64,000 bases of DNA from PNNG01 sp046291695 (GTDB lineage: Bacteria; Bacteroidota; Bacteroidia; UBA7662). A program made the translations under genes and the position numbers. Under the pieces are notes generated by a model, which saw nothing but the letters and a program-made list of their open reading frames with translations, had not been told where the DNA came from and ran no database searches. The stretch lies in NCBI GenBank assembly GCA_046291695.1, contig JBKBSO010000004.1, positions 62,001 to 126,000 on the forward strand. The letters are read 5' to 3'. Positions 1-6,647 of this stretch are shown in pieces. Every line of letters starts with the position of its first letter. Within the stretch, counting starts at the first letter, position 1.

Positions 1-1
1 C

Positions 2-76
2 TACGCCCTCCTCACTATTGGTGGTAAATCAAACAAGACGATAGTAATGGCAAGACATTATACAGGTTTACATTGA
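2..76 (+). CDS. Possible 3' end of an unidentified gene cut by the window edge
   Basis: An open frame enters from the left edge and ends at a TGA at 74-76. Its 24 residues end in ARHYTGLH. I recognise no family and the stretch is too short to be sure it is coding. It is listed only because the frame is open from the first base and nothing else explains these bases. Confidence 0.2.
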   Translation, partial: YALLTIGGKSNKTIVMARHYTGLH

Positions 77-170
77 ATGACATTTGGGCTCTTTTTCTTG
101 ACAATGAGTAGTATGGACGAAAAATCATTACTCTGTTGGCGAAATCAGCACATTGAAAATTTTAAAATTT

Positions 171-270
171 GCACAACAAATTTCCTTAAATTTGCACAAC
201 GAATTTCCTTAAATATGCACAACGAATTCCCTTAAATATGCACAACGAATTTCCTTAAATATGCACAACG
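171..270. repeat. 23-bp tandem repeat, about 4.3 copies
   Basis: Units start at 171, 194, 217, 240 and 263 (the last partial). The unit is GCACAACGAATTTCC followed by TTAAATAT. Copies 2 and 4 are identical, copy 3 has one change and copy 1 differs at two places. The array ends 39 bases before the ATPase start codon. Each unit joint contains a TTTG or ATG followed by CACAAC, so the array could hold promoter-like or operator-like elements. 23 bp is about two helical turns, which suits repeated binding of one protein on the same DNA face (inference). Confidence 0.9.
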
Positions 271-309
271 CAATAAAAAATAAGCCCCAATCACCTAATA
301 ATCAACCTC

Positions 310-1563
310 ATGACATACACTCCTAGGATTATTGAAAAAGAGCTAATTGCAAATTTAGCAGCATCTGGTGCTGTGCTAATCAAAGGCCCTAAATCGTGCG
401 GAAAAACAGAAACAGCCAAGCGTTTTGCCCAGAGTATCTTAGAAATGGATAGGGACCCACAAGTTTCAATGCTCATGGCAACCGACCCCAACCTACTCTT
501 GAAAGGAAAAACCCCCAGGCTTATTGACGAATGGCAGGAACAGGCTACGATTTGGAATTATGTTCGCCACGAAGTTGACAAACGCAAAGAGAAAGGGCAA
601 TTTATATTAACTGGTTCAGCCAATCCAAATGATGAGATAAAGCTCCATAGTGGCTCAGGACGATTTACTGTGGTACATATGGATACAATGACTTGGGAAG
701 AACTTGGCTACTCAACCGGAATTGTAAAAATGGCTGATTTACTTACTGGATCTATATCGGATTTTTATCAAGAAGGCATTTCTCTAAATTTTATCCTCGA
801 TAGCATGCTTATTGGTGGTTGGCCAAACTTGTTGAATGAACCTGTGAACAATGCGATCAAGTTGAATTTGGGGTATGTTGATCTGTTGTGCGAAGTAGAT
901 ATGGCCCGAATAACTGGGGTAAAGCGAGACCCACAAAAAGTGAGGAATTTACTCAAATCGTTGGCCAGAAATACCGCAACACTAGTAGACAATAATACCC
1001 TGGAAAAGGATACAAAAGCATATGAAAACAGCGAGATATCGAGAAACACCATCACTGACTATCTGAGCGCTTTATCACAATTAATGATTTTATACGAACA
1101 ACCAGCATTTAATCCACATATTAGATCTTCGGCATCACTTCGGAAGGCAGCAAAACGTCATTTGGTCGACCCCTCATTGGCTGTTGCTGTACTAGGACTC
1201 AACCGTGAAGCATTGATTAACGATCTAAATTTCACGGGTTTTTTGTTCGAAACTTTGGCCATCCATGAATTAAAAGTTTATGCCAAGGCAAACGATGCAA
1301 TGCTTTTCCATTATCAAGATTCGTATGGTTTGGAAATTGATGCCATTGCCCAAAAACGTAATGGTGACTATGCCGCATTCGAAATCAAATTAGGTGTAGG
1401 GCATATTGAAGAAGCCGCAGCCCAATTGAAAAAATTTGAAGCAACTATTGATACTTCAAAAATGAATCCACCAAAGTCGCTTAATATCATCACAGGAACA
1501 GGCGCAAGCTATAAACGTAAAGATGGCATTCACGTAATCTCCCTCGCCGCTTTGGGACATTGA
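310..1563 (+). CDS. AAA family ATPase with C-terminal DUF4143-type domain
   Basis: A 417-residue protein of the large prokaryotic AAA ATPase family that couples an N-terminal ATPase to a C-terminal DUF4143 region. The Walker A loop GPKSCGKTE is at about residues 26-34. The Walker B/arginine region reads RLIDEWQ near residue 70, and a sensor-like FILTGSANP follows near 98-106. The C-terminal third has AFEIKLG, which resembles the D/E-x-K core of nuclease-like folds common in this family. Length is normal and the ATG follows the 23-bp tandem repeats. The cellular role of the family is poorly known; members are typically scattered accessory genes, which fits the neighbouring broken rarA and antitoxin. 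No partner gene is visible. Confidence 0.9.
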   Translation: MTYTPRIIEKELIANLAASGAVLIKGPKSCGKTETAKRFAQSILEMDRDPQVSMLMATDPNLLLKGKTPRLIDEWQEQATIWNYVRHEVDKRKEKGQFILTGSANPNDEIKLHSGSGRFTVVHMDTMTWEELGYSTGIVKMADLLTGSISDFYQEGISLNFILDSMLIGGWPNLLNEPVNNAIKLNLGYVDLLCEVDMARITGVKRDPQKVRNLLKSLARNTATLVDNNTLEKDTKAYENSEISRNTITDYLSALSQLMILYEQPAFNPHIRSSASLRKAAKRHLVDPSLAVAVLGLNREALINDLNFTGFLFETLAIHELKVYAKANDAMLFHYQDSYGLEIDAIAQKRNGDYAAFEIKLGVGHIEEAAAQLKKFEATIDTSKMNPPKSLNIITGTGASYKRKDGIHVISLAALGH

Positions 1564-1595
1564 CGTCGAATTTTTGTCGAAATTAGACGATGTAA

Positions 1596-1823
1596 CCGCC
1601 CTTTCCCCTGCACTTGCGCAATGCTCCCGCCAAACTCATGAAAGAAATTGGCTACGGCAAAGGCTACCAATACAGCCACGATGGCCCCGGGAATTTTATT
1701 GCCCAAGAATTTTTACCCGAAGAAATCAGTGGCACCCGTTTGTACGAACCCGGCCACAACGCCCGGGAAGCCGAAATGCGCAGCCAACTCAAACGCTGGT
1801 GGCAAGAGCGGTATGGTTACTGA
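1596..1823 (+). pseudogene. rarA: rarA (mgsA) 3' remnant, replication-associated recombination protein A
   Basis: From a TAA at 1593-1595 to TGA at 1821-1823 the frame encodes a run typical of the RarA C-terminus: PLHLRNAPAKLMKEIGYGKG, then QEFLPEEI, GTRLYEPG and a final RWWQERYGY. RarA is an AAA+ clamp-loader-like protein acting at stalled replication forks and is normally about 420-450 residues. Here only the last 75 or so remain, starting inside the conserved HLRNAP segment. The preceding ATPase gene ends 33 bases upstream, so the front of rarA was replaced or lost at this junction. No ATPase domain of RarA is present in the window. Confidence 0.85.
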
Positions 1824-1928
1824 ATGCGAAGCCGAATTTATACTAAGGTTTGATGTAGCGTCTGAAAAGCTACCTAACAAAAACCTACTGCTGCATTTTT
1901 CATGCATAATTACACCAAACAACTCCTC

Positions 1929-2246
1929 ATGGCACGCCAAAGCATTTCAATTTCGGAACCAAATGACGAATGGCTAAAAAGCCGAGTCGATTCTAAAGAG
2001 TATGCTAGTAAACGTGAATTGGTAAACGATTTAATATGCCAGGCACGCAAGCAGCAAGAGCACTTGGCAAGGATCAGGTTAAAACTTGAACAAGCTGAAC
2101 AAAGCGGCTTCACGACAGACTCGAAAGAGGACATACGAATAATAGCCCAGTCATTAACCAATGGCTTATGCCCTGCTACCTCTCCTAAAACAACAAAAAA
2201 AAATCTGACACAGATAAGCCACGGCCGCCGGCAAAGATGCGGATGA
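1929..2246 (+). CDS. parD: ParD-like type II antitoxin (probably read through its original end)
   Basis: The ATG at 1929 gives MARQSISISEPNDEWLKSRV, then EYASKRELVNDLI. This is the ribbon-helix-helix N-terminus and first helix pair of ParD/CC2985-type antitoxins, which bind their own promoter as dimers and neutralise a ParE toxin. The recognisable part covers about residues 1-80 and ends near IRIIAQSLTNGL. The remaining 25 residues look like read-through into the start of a former parE, suggesting loss of the original stop. No intact toxin follows. An in-frame start at 1902 exists but the family starts at MARQ. Confidence 0.75.
   Translation: MARQSISISEPNDEWLKSRVDSKEYASKRELVNDLICQARKQQEHLARIRLKLEQAEQSGFTTDSKEDIRIIAQSLTNGLCPATSPKTTKKNLTQISHGRRQRCG
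2168..2222 (+). pseudogene. Possible parE toxin N-terminal fragment with frameshift
   Basis: ATG at 2168 reads MPCYL and then meets a stop. Shifting by one base continues as SPKTTKKNLTQIS. Together these resemble the opening of ParE/RelE toxins (M-x-x-Y-x-LSPKA-x-x-DL-x-x-I). The match is about 18 residues, after which similarity stops. Position directly overlapping the end of the antitoxin is exactly where parE would start. Short length makes this tentative. Confidence 0.4.
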
Positions 2247-2257
2247 ACAGAATTCCC

Positions 2258-2265
2258 TATCTTCG
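2258..2265 (+). promoter_or_regulatory. -7-like box TATCTTCG before membrane-protein gene
   Basis: TATCTTCG matches the Bacteroidota -7 consensus TAnnTTTG with one change and lies 47 bases before the ATG at 2313. No good -33 TTTG is seen at the usual spacing. Confidence 0.35.
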
Positions 2266-2312
2266 CACAGCAAAAAACAACTGCTTTGACTTCCGACATT
2301 CAACGAAAAGAC

Positions 2313-3089
2313 ATGCTGGCCGTGAGCATCAACCAAACGGCCTTATACATCATCGCCTATTGGCTGGTGGTGCTGGCCCAAAGGTGCAGCGAATACTTTT
2401 TTGCCTCGCTCGAATCGCTCAACCCCGTCTTTTACTTTTATGGCATCAGCACCTCACAAAGCGGCTGGTCGGCTGGTGCGGTTATTTCAACCTATTTGTT
2501 CGGACCGCTATTGCTGGCGTTTGTAGGTTTTTACCTCGTACAACGCTGGAAAATATTGTGGATCAAAGGCCGCATGTCGATTGCCTTTAGCCTTTGGCTG
2601 AGCATTCATGCCCTGAGCCGACTACTCACCGGTGGCATTTCGGGCTTTGTAACCAAATCGGGCTTGTCGCATGTGTTCACCTATACCGGAATTCCGGTCT
2701 TCATGGAAATTTTGCTGGCCGGTGCCTTGTACGGACTTTTCATCATACTGGCTCGCAAATATGCCCTGGCTGTTTTGTTGGCCTCGCACAACCAACGTCT
2801 AATCGACGAAGCCCCCTACCGCCGCTGGCAGGTGCGCTACTTTTTGTTCATCCCCTGGTTGGCCGGTGCCGGCATTGTAAGCGTATTTAACTTGGCATTT
2901 TTGTCGTTTGACGATATCGTGAGCCAGTTTTTAATTGGCTTTGTGCTCATGACCACCCATTTGCATTTGTTAACTGACAAGCCCGAGTACAATGTGCCCA
3001 TTCCGGAGCCCTTTCAGCCGCAAACTTCACGGGCGCTGCTCATCATAGCGGCAGTGCTGAGCTTGCTGGTAGTGGTTTTTGCCCATTAA
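2313..3089 (+). CDS. Multi-pass inner-membrane protein of unknown function
   Basis: About 258 residues from the ATG at 2313; a TTG at 2286 would add nine polar residues and is less likely. Roughly six or seven hydrophobic segments alternate with short loops, and the longest soluble stretch is HNQRLIDEAPYRRWQVRY near the middle. A HLHLL motif precedes a short proline-rich loop (PEYNVPIPEPFQPQ) and a last membrane helix. I do not recognise the family and see no catalytic signature. The gene stands alone between the decayed antitoxin and the rhodanese gene. Confidence 0.7.
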   Translation: MLAVSINQTALYIIAYWLVVLAQRCSEYFFASLESLNPVFYFYGISTSQSGWSAGAVISTYLFGPLLLAFVGFYLVQRWKILWIKGRMSIAFSLWLSIHALSRLLTGGISGFVTKSGLSHVFTYTGIPVFMEILLAGALYGLFIILARKYALAVLLASHNQRLIDEAPYRRWQVRYFLFIPWLAGAGIVSVFNLAFLSFDDIVSQFLIGFVLMTTHLHLLTDKPEYNVPIPEPFQPQTSRALLIIAAVLSLLVVVFAH

Positions 3090-3135
3090 ATAGGCCAGTG
3101 TGATTAAAGTAACAAAGCAAGCCGGTAGCCAGGCC

Positions 3136-3143
3136 TAACTTTG
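3136..3143 (+). promoter_or_regulatory. -7 box TAACTTTG for the rhodanese gene
   Basis: TAACTTTG is a full match to TAnnTTTG, 21 bases before the ATG at 3165. A -33 TTTG is not evident. Confidence 0.5.
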
Positions 3144-3164
3144 TAGCCATAAATCATAAAACAA

Positions 3165-3446
3165 ATGCAAACCATCAAAGAATTACTGCAAAATCCACAA
3201 GCTACCATCCTCGATGTACGTAGCCCCATGGAATACCAAAGTGGCCACATCGAAGGCGCGGTAAATATCCCGGTCGATGAGATTGCCCATCGTACCGATG
3301 AGCTCAAAGCCCTTACCCCTCCGTTTATTTTGTATTGTCGCAGTGGCGCCCGCAGCAGTATGGCCGCCCAATATATGATGCAAGCCGGTTTCAGCGAGGT
3401 GTACAATGCCGGTGGCCTGGCCGATATACGTATCCTGACCATGTAA
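3165..3446 (+). CDS. Single-domain rhodanese-like sulfurtransferase
   Basis: A 93-residue stand-alone rhodanese domain. LDVRSPMEYQSGHIEGAVNIP covers the conserved start (CH2-A region). CRSGARS at about residues 58-64 is the active-site loop, with the catalytic cysteine at its first position accepting a persulfide. The domain closes with GFSEVYNAGG. There is no signal peptide, so it should be cytoplasmic. It is followed after three bases by a small membrane protein and probably shares its transcript, which ends at the terminator near 3670. In other bacteria such pairings serve sulfur relay or thiosulfate handling, but the substrate here cannot be read from sequence. Confidence 0.93.
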   Translation: MQTIKELLQNPQATILDVRSPMEYQSGHIEGAVNIPVDEIAHRTDELKALTPPFILYCRSGARSSMAAQYMMQAGFSEVYNAGGLADIRILTM

Positions 3447-3449
3447 TTC

Positions 3450-3674
3450 ATGGACTTTTTACTCAAATACAAAAAATCAATTGCCGGCATTTTACTTGGC
3501 ACCTTGGCAGGTTATGCTTACTGGCATTTCTACGGCTGTGTGAACGGTTGCACCATCACCGGTTCGGCCCTCAATAGCAGCCTGTATTTTGGCTTTATGG
3601 GTTATTTGGTAGCAGGAATGTTCAAATCGCCTCCAAAACAAGAGGCCGATAACAACAAAAAGCCTCAGGAATGA
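3450..3674 (+). CDS. Small two-helix membrane protein (DUF6132-like)
   Basis: 74 residues with two hydrophobic segments: SIAGILLGTLAGYAYW and SLYFGFMGYLVAGMF. Between them lies a short loop with two cysteines, YGCVNGCTITGSALNSS. This is the layout of small Bacteroidota membrane proteins near rhodaneses that carry a GC-x-x-G-x-C-type loop followed by I-T/S-S. The polar lysine-rich tail ends at the TGA within the terminator stem. Function is unknown; the paired cysteines next to a rhodanese gene hint at sulfur handling (inference). Confidence 0.75.
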   Translation: MDFLLKYKKSIAGILLGTLAGYAYWHFYGCVNGCTITGSALNSSLYFGFMGYLVAGMFKSPPKQEADNNKKPQE

Positions 3675-3684
3675 GGCTTTTTTG
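3656..3684 (+). terminator. Rho-independent terminator after the rhodanese operon
   Basis: Stem ACAAAAAGCCTCA pairs with TGAGGCTTTTTTG around a GGAA loop, with a run of six T in the right arm. The stop codon of the small membrane protein lies inside the stem, so translation and termination are physically coupled. Confidence 0.85.
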
Positions 3685-3919
3685 TTTGTGTGAAATAACT
3701 ACCATAATGGCATGCTAAACATCACCAAGGAGGAAATTAAACGACTTTTTAAGTTGATTCCATAAAAAATTTCGGGCTTGTCAGGCAGGTTTTGATACAA
3801 CCTGCTGTAAGCCGTGCTGATAAGCTGTTCAAACTTTACCGCTTACCCAATCGGCCTTCGATGATCCCCAAAATGGTTCAAATCTAAAAGGTATTGCGTT
3901 GGGAATAATTGAAGTGATT

Positions 3920-3942
3920 TATAGGCATTAAAAATGCCTATA
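3920..3942. repeat. Perfect 10-bp inverted repeat with 3-nt loop
   Basis: TATAGGCATT, then three A residues, then AATGCCTATA. There is no T-run directly after it on either strand, so it is not a classical terminator. Confidence 0.7.
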
Positions 3943-4292
3943 TGGGGGCATCCTATCAATCGCTCATTCTCTTTTATTGGCTGATGGTATTACCGATTAT
4001 TTTACAGTGACATCCCACAAAGTAGACAGCACTCAAGAAGTGATCCAATGGTATATAGCGGCGAAGAATGTATAACCTGGAGGCCTAAAGGGAGGGCTAT
4101 TGAGTAATGAGTTCTTTAAAAGGGCTGGTTTTTAGGATTTTCCTATCCCAAAAGCACCCATGCATCCGCCGAATCAAGGAACGTCTAAATCAAAGCATTT
4201 AGCGAACAGTGTAGAGGCGTTAGTGAAATAAAGCACTTCCCTTTCCGACTAACCAAATAGAGGCTTAGTCCACAACTTTTGTGCTTTGTGAG

Positions 4293-4318
4293 ATCTTGGT
4301 AAGGGGGGCATTCAATCA
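4293..4318. repeat. Repeat part A, copy 1 (left flank of gap)
   Basis: The 26 bases ending at the gap are identical to 4542-4567, where they run straight into the 79-base repeat that also begins on the right side of the gap. Confidence 0.85.
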
Positions 4319-4415
4319 NNNNNNNNNNNNNNNNNNNNNNNNNNNNNNNNNNNNNNNNNNNNNNNNNNNNNNNNNNNNNNNNNNNNNNNNNNNNNNNNNN
4401 NNNNNNNNNNNNNNN
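4319..4415. other. Assembly gap (97 N)
   Basis: The left flank ends in TTCAATCA and the right flank starts TCAAACCC. In the second copy at 4542-4643 the same two sequences are joined as CATTCAATCAAACCC. The flanks therefore probably overlap by three bases and the N run may represent little or no missing sequence. Confidence 0.95.
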
Positions 4416-4494
4416 TCAAACCCGCAGCCGCTAGGCGCGTCTGCCCGGGTTTTTTATTTTTCAGCTCGCTTGCACGTTTGGGCGTGCAGACTCG
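4416..4494. repeat. 79-bp repeat part B, copy 1
   Basis: Appears identical over its length to 4565-4643. Contains CCCGGG followed by a T-rich tract, then GCACG-TTTGGG-CGTGC, a 5-bp hairpin. Confidence 0.85.
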
Positions 4495-4564
4495 ACATTT
4501 AGTTTCAGGAAGCAGATTGCCGCCTCATAAGGTCGGCGGCCATCTTGGTAAGGGGGGCATTCAA

Positions 4565-4643
4565 TCAAACCCGCAGCCGCTAGGCGCGTCTGCCCGGGTT
4601 TTTTATTTTTCAGCTCGCTTGCACGTTTGGGCGTGCAGACTCG
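4565..4643. repeat. 79-bp repeat part B, copy 2
   Basis: Second copy, preceded here by the 26-base part A (4542-4567) to give a 102-bp unit. On the minus strand it holds AACCCGGGCAG with CTGCGGGTT, a terminator-like stem lying downstream of the tRNA genes. Confidence 0.85.
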
Positions 4644-4663
4644 CAGAAAAATAAAAAACCCGG
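4594..4663. repeat. 18-bp perfect inverted repeat flanking a small hairpin
   Basis: CCGGGTTTTTTATTTTTC at 4594-4611 is the exact reverse complement of 4646-4663. Between the arms lies the GCACG/CGTGC hairpin. The right arm is the T-tract of the tRNA terminator on the minus strand, and the left arm looks like an inverted duplicate of it. Confidence 0.85.
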
Positions 4664-4686
4664 CTCACCATTCGGTGGCCGGGTTT
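4646..4686 (-). terminator. Terminator downstream of the tRNA cluster
   Basis: Read on the minus strand: AAACCCGGCCACC, a short GAAT-type loop, GGTGAGCCGGGTTT, then a T-rich tract. It starts five bases after the end of tRNA-Pro. Confidence 0.8.
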
Positions 4687-4691
4687 GCTTG

Positions 4692-4766
4692 TCGGGGTGG
4701 CAAGATTCGAACTTGCGACCTCCTGCTCCCAAAGCAGGCGCGATAACCGGGCTACGCTACACCCCG
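4692..4766 (-). tRNA. tRNA-Pro(TGG)
   Basis: The minus strand folds as a cloverleaf with acceptor CGGGGTG/CACCCCG, anticodon stem CCTGC/GCAGG and loop TTTGGGA giving anticodon TGG. The T arm contains GTTCGAATC. CCA is not encoded. Last of three tRNAs transcribed in the same direction. Confidence 0.95.
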
Positions 4767-4786
4767 ATCGGTTACCAAAATTGGTG

Positions 4787-4873
4787 CGGTGAGACCGGGA
4801 TTCGAACCCGGGGTACGGTTACCCGTACGACAGTTTAGCAAACTGTTGGTTTCAGCCACTCACCCATCTCACC
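4787..4873 (-). tRNA. tRNA-Ser(GCT)
   Basis: 87 nt with the long variable arm expected of serine tRNAs (GTACGGGTAACCGTAC). Acceptor GGTGAGA/TCTCACC with discriminator G. Anticodon loop TTGCTAA between ACAGT and ACTGT gives GCT. CCA is not encoded. Confidence 0.95.
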
Positions 4874-4978
4874 TCGACTTTCGCCGTTGGGACTGCAAAT
4901 ATAGAAGTTTCCTTTTCGGTTTGTTCATTGGATTAAAAAAACCAAAAAATATTTTTTCCTCTATGCCATCTGCGCTTG

Positions 4979-5052
4979 CGATCCCGTTTGGATTCGAACC
5001 AAAGACCTACTGCTTAGAAGGCAGTTGCTCTATCCAGCTGAGCTACGGGACC
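4979..5052 (-). tRNA. tRNA-Arg(TCT)
   Basis: 74 nt. Acceptor GGTCCCG/CGGGATC has one G-T pair. Anticodon loop CTTCTAA between ACTGC and GCAGT gives TCT. The D arm has AGCTCAGCTGGATAGAGC. First tRNA of the cluster in transcription order. Confidence 0.95.
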
Positions 5053-5113
5053 TGTTAACGGGCGCAAAGATAAGGAAGCTATCGTGCTTTTTAATGTGTT
5101 TGATGGTAAAAGC

Positions 5114-6499
5114 TTAGCCTTTTACGAATTTCGCCTTGAACTGCTGCCTGTTTGCCCGTGAAGTAAAATAAACCAAATAAATCGCAGGGGGCAAGTTTTG
5201 CACCGAAATGGGTTCTCCCGCCTCATACCAACCCGATTTAAGAACGCTTCCTTGCATATCCACCAGCTTAAAGGCGTAAGTCCCTGGTTCCAAGTCGGTG
5301 TAAACAAAATCGGTTGTGGGATTGGGATAAAGCTTAAGCTTCAACGGTGCAGGAATGAACACACTGCTTGGTTGTCCTGTAAAAATCAGGTTTCCTGTGC
5401 TATCAAATGGATCAGCCCATTTGGGATTCACGTAAATATCCACGCCGGTGAGGGTCTGTAGAAAAATGGCCAATTGCTGCTTTTGCAGTGATGTTAATTG
5501 CAGATTTCCACCCGGTCCGGTCAAGCGGTTATCTAGATGGGTATTCTCAGGACGGCTAGGAATTAGGTTGTAGTGCTCAATAACCGCATCGATTGTTGCC
5601 AAAGCACCGTTATGCATAAATGGCCCATTGGGTTGCCCGGCAGGATTTATCAAATCGCGTAAGCTGGGAGCACGGGTATTTGTTAAGTCAATACCGCTCA
5701 AGCCGACTGCTTTATTAATAATTCCGTTGTTTAAGCTATTGGGATCAATTTCAAATTCCGGTGCATGATGGCAGGCGTTACAATTGGCACCAATGGGTTG
5801 TTGGTTTAAAAAGATACGTTTGCCAGCATTTTCATCAGGACTGAAGTTGTGAAAATCCGGAAAGTCGTTCAGCAAGGGGAGTCTGCCTATGTCGTATTTA
5901 CTATCGAAGCTTTGCATGCTCCGTACAAACTGCGCCAGGGCGCGACTGATGCGTTGCTCGGTGATGTTGCTATCGCCAAATACCCAGGGAAACAAAATTT
6001 GATACCGTTGGAGGGTGGCCATGCGGCGCAGCAACGAATCCAAATCGGGTTGTCCATTAGTTCCGCTAAAGCCCATTTCTAGTGGGTCATGCAGGGGTTC
6101 AGTGGTTTGTGCTTCGAGGTTTTGGGCACGTTTATTCCAAAAAAAGCGCTCTAAACGGCTAAAACGGGCGTTAACCAGTCGCATAGAATGTCGTTCTGTT
6201 AGTCCGCCATCAAAGCCACGACTGCGTATGGCGGTATCTCCAAAAGCAAAAGCTTGCAAATGGCAACTGGCGCAGGCGGTTGTAGCATTCAAGGAAAGCT
6301 GTTTATCGTAAAACAGGACCCTACCTAGGGTAGCCCCCCTATCTCCAATGGGATTGTTCGTTGGCGTATTGTCGCGAAAGATATAGATGGGAATGCCCTG
6401 GTTGGCATAATTGTGCAAAAGGCCTAAATCAATGCCGGATGCCAGCATGAGCAAGCAAGCGGCAACAAAAGCAATCTTTAATAGGCGGCGGTTTGTCAT
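5114..6499 (-). CDS. Di-heme cytochrome c peroxidase-family protein with T9SS type A sorting domain
   Basis: 461 residues. An N-terminal hydrophobic signal segment is followed by two c-type heme sites, CASCH near residue 77 and CNACH near 240, the hallmark of the CcpA/MauG di-heme family. GPFMHNGAL and AVIEHYN are typical of its C-terminal heme domain. After about residue 380 the protein changes to LKLYPNPTTDFVY, then AIYLVYFT and a basic end, a T9SS type A C-terminal domain of about 75 residues. The enzyme is therefore predicted to be displayed on or released from the cell surface, not kept in the periplasm. Substrate is unknown; the family reduces peroxide or oxidises other molecules. It stands alone, facing the tRNAs. 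Confidence 0.93.
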   Translation of the reverse strand: MTNRRLLKIAFVAACLLMLASGIDLGLLHNYANQGIPIYIFRDNTPTNNPIGDRGATLGRVLFYDKQLSLNATTACASCHLQAFAFGDTAIRSRGFDGGLTERHSMRLVNARFSRLERFFWNKRAQNLEAQTTEPLHDPLEMGFSGTNGQPDLDSLLRRMATLQRYQILFPWVFGDSNITEQRISRALAQFVRSMQSFDSKYDIGRLPLLNDFPDFHNFSPDENAGKRIFLNQQPIGANCNACHHAPEFEIDPNSLNNGIINKAVGLSGIDLTNTRAPSLRDLINPAGQPNGPFMHNGALATIDAVIEHYNLIPSRPENTHLDNRLTGPGGNLQLTSLQKQQLAIFLQTLTGVDIYVNPKWADPFDSTGNLIFTGQPSSVFIPAPLKLKLYPNPTTDFVYTDLEPGTYAFKLVDMQGSVLKSGWYEAGEPISVQNLPPAIYLVYFTSRANRQQFKAKFVKG

Positions 6500-6647
6500 A
6501 GGGTTAGCGGCTGATGGATTTGCAAAATAAGAAAGCTAAATGAAAAACCGGTTTATACGCTGAAAACGGCTTGGCTGTTAAAAATACCCAACGCAACAAA
6601 ATGGGCTTTGAGAAACCATCAAATTCAGTGAAATTGCGGCTTAGAAC

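Larger units (their letters stand above)
3685..4318. other. Gene-poor stretch with a short broken ORF
   Basis: No gene is supported. One frame from about 3933 to 4073 reads protein-like (SLLLADGITDYFTV then STQEVIQWYIAAKNV) but has no start codon and is closed by stops on both sides. Frames beyond it also show protein-like pieces interrupted by stops. This looks like decayed coding sequence of unknown family. A small perfect hairpin lies at 3920-3942. Confidence 0.5.

Noticed and set aside
171..270. CRISPR array
   Set aside because: Units are contiguous 23-bp tandem repeats without unique spacers, and no cas genes are present.
768..1055. Minus-strand open frame inside the AAA ATPase gene
   Set aside because: It lies wholly inside a clear conserved gene, has no recognisable motif and no start signal; a shadow of the real frame.
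4319..4502. Open frame reading across the N run
   Set aside because: The frame exists only because N codons are not stops; there is no real coding evidence.
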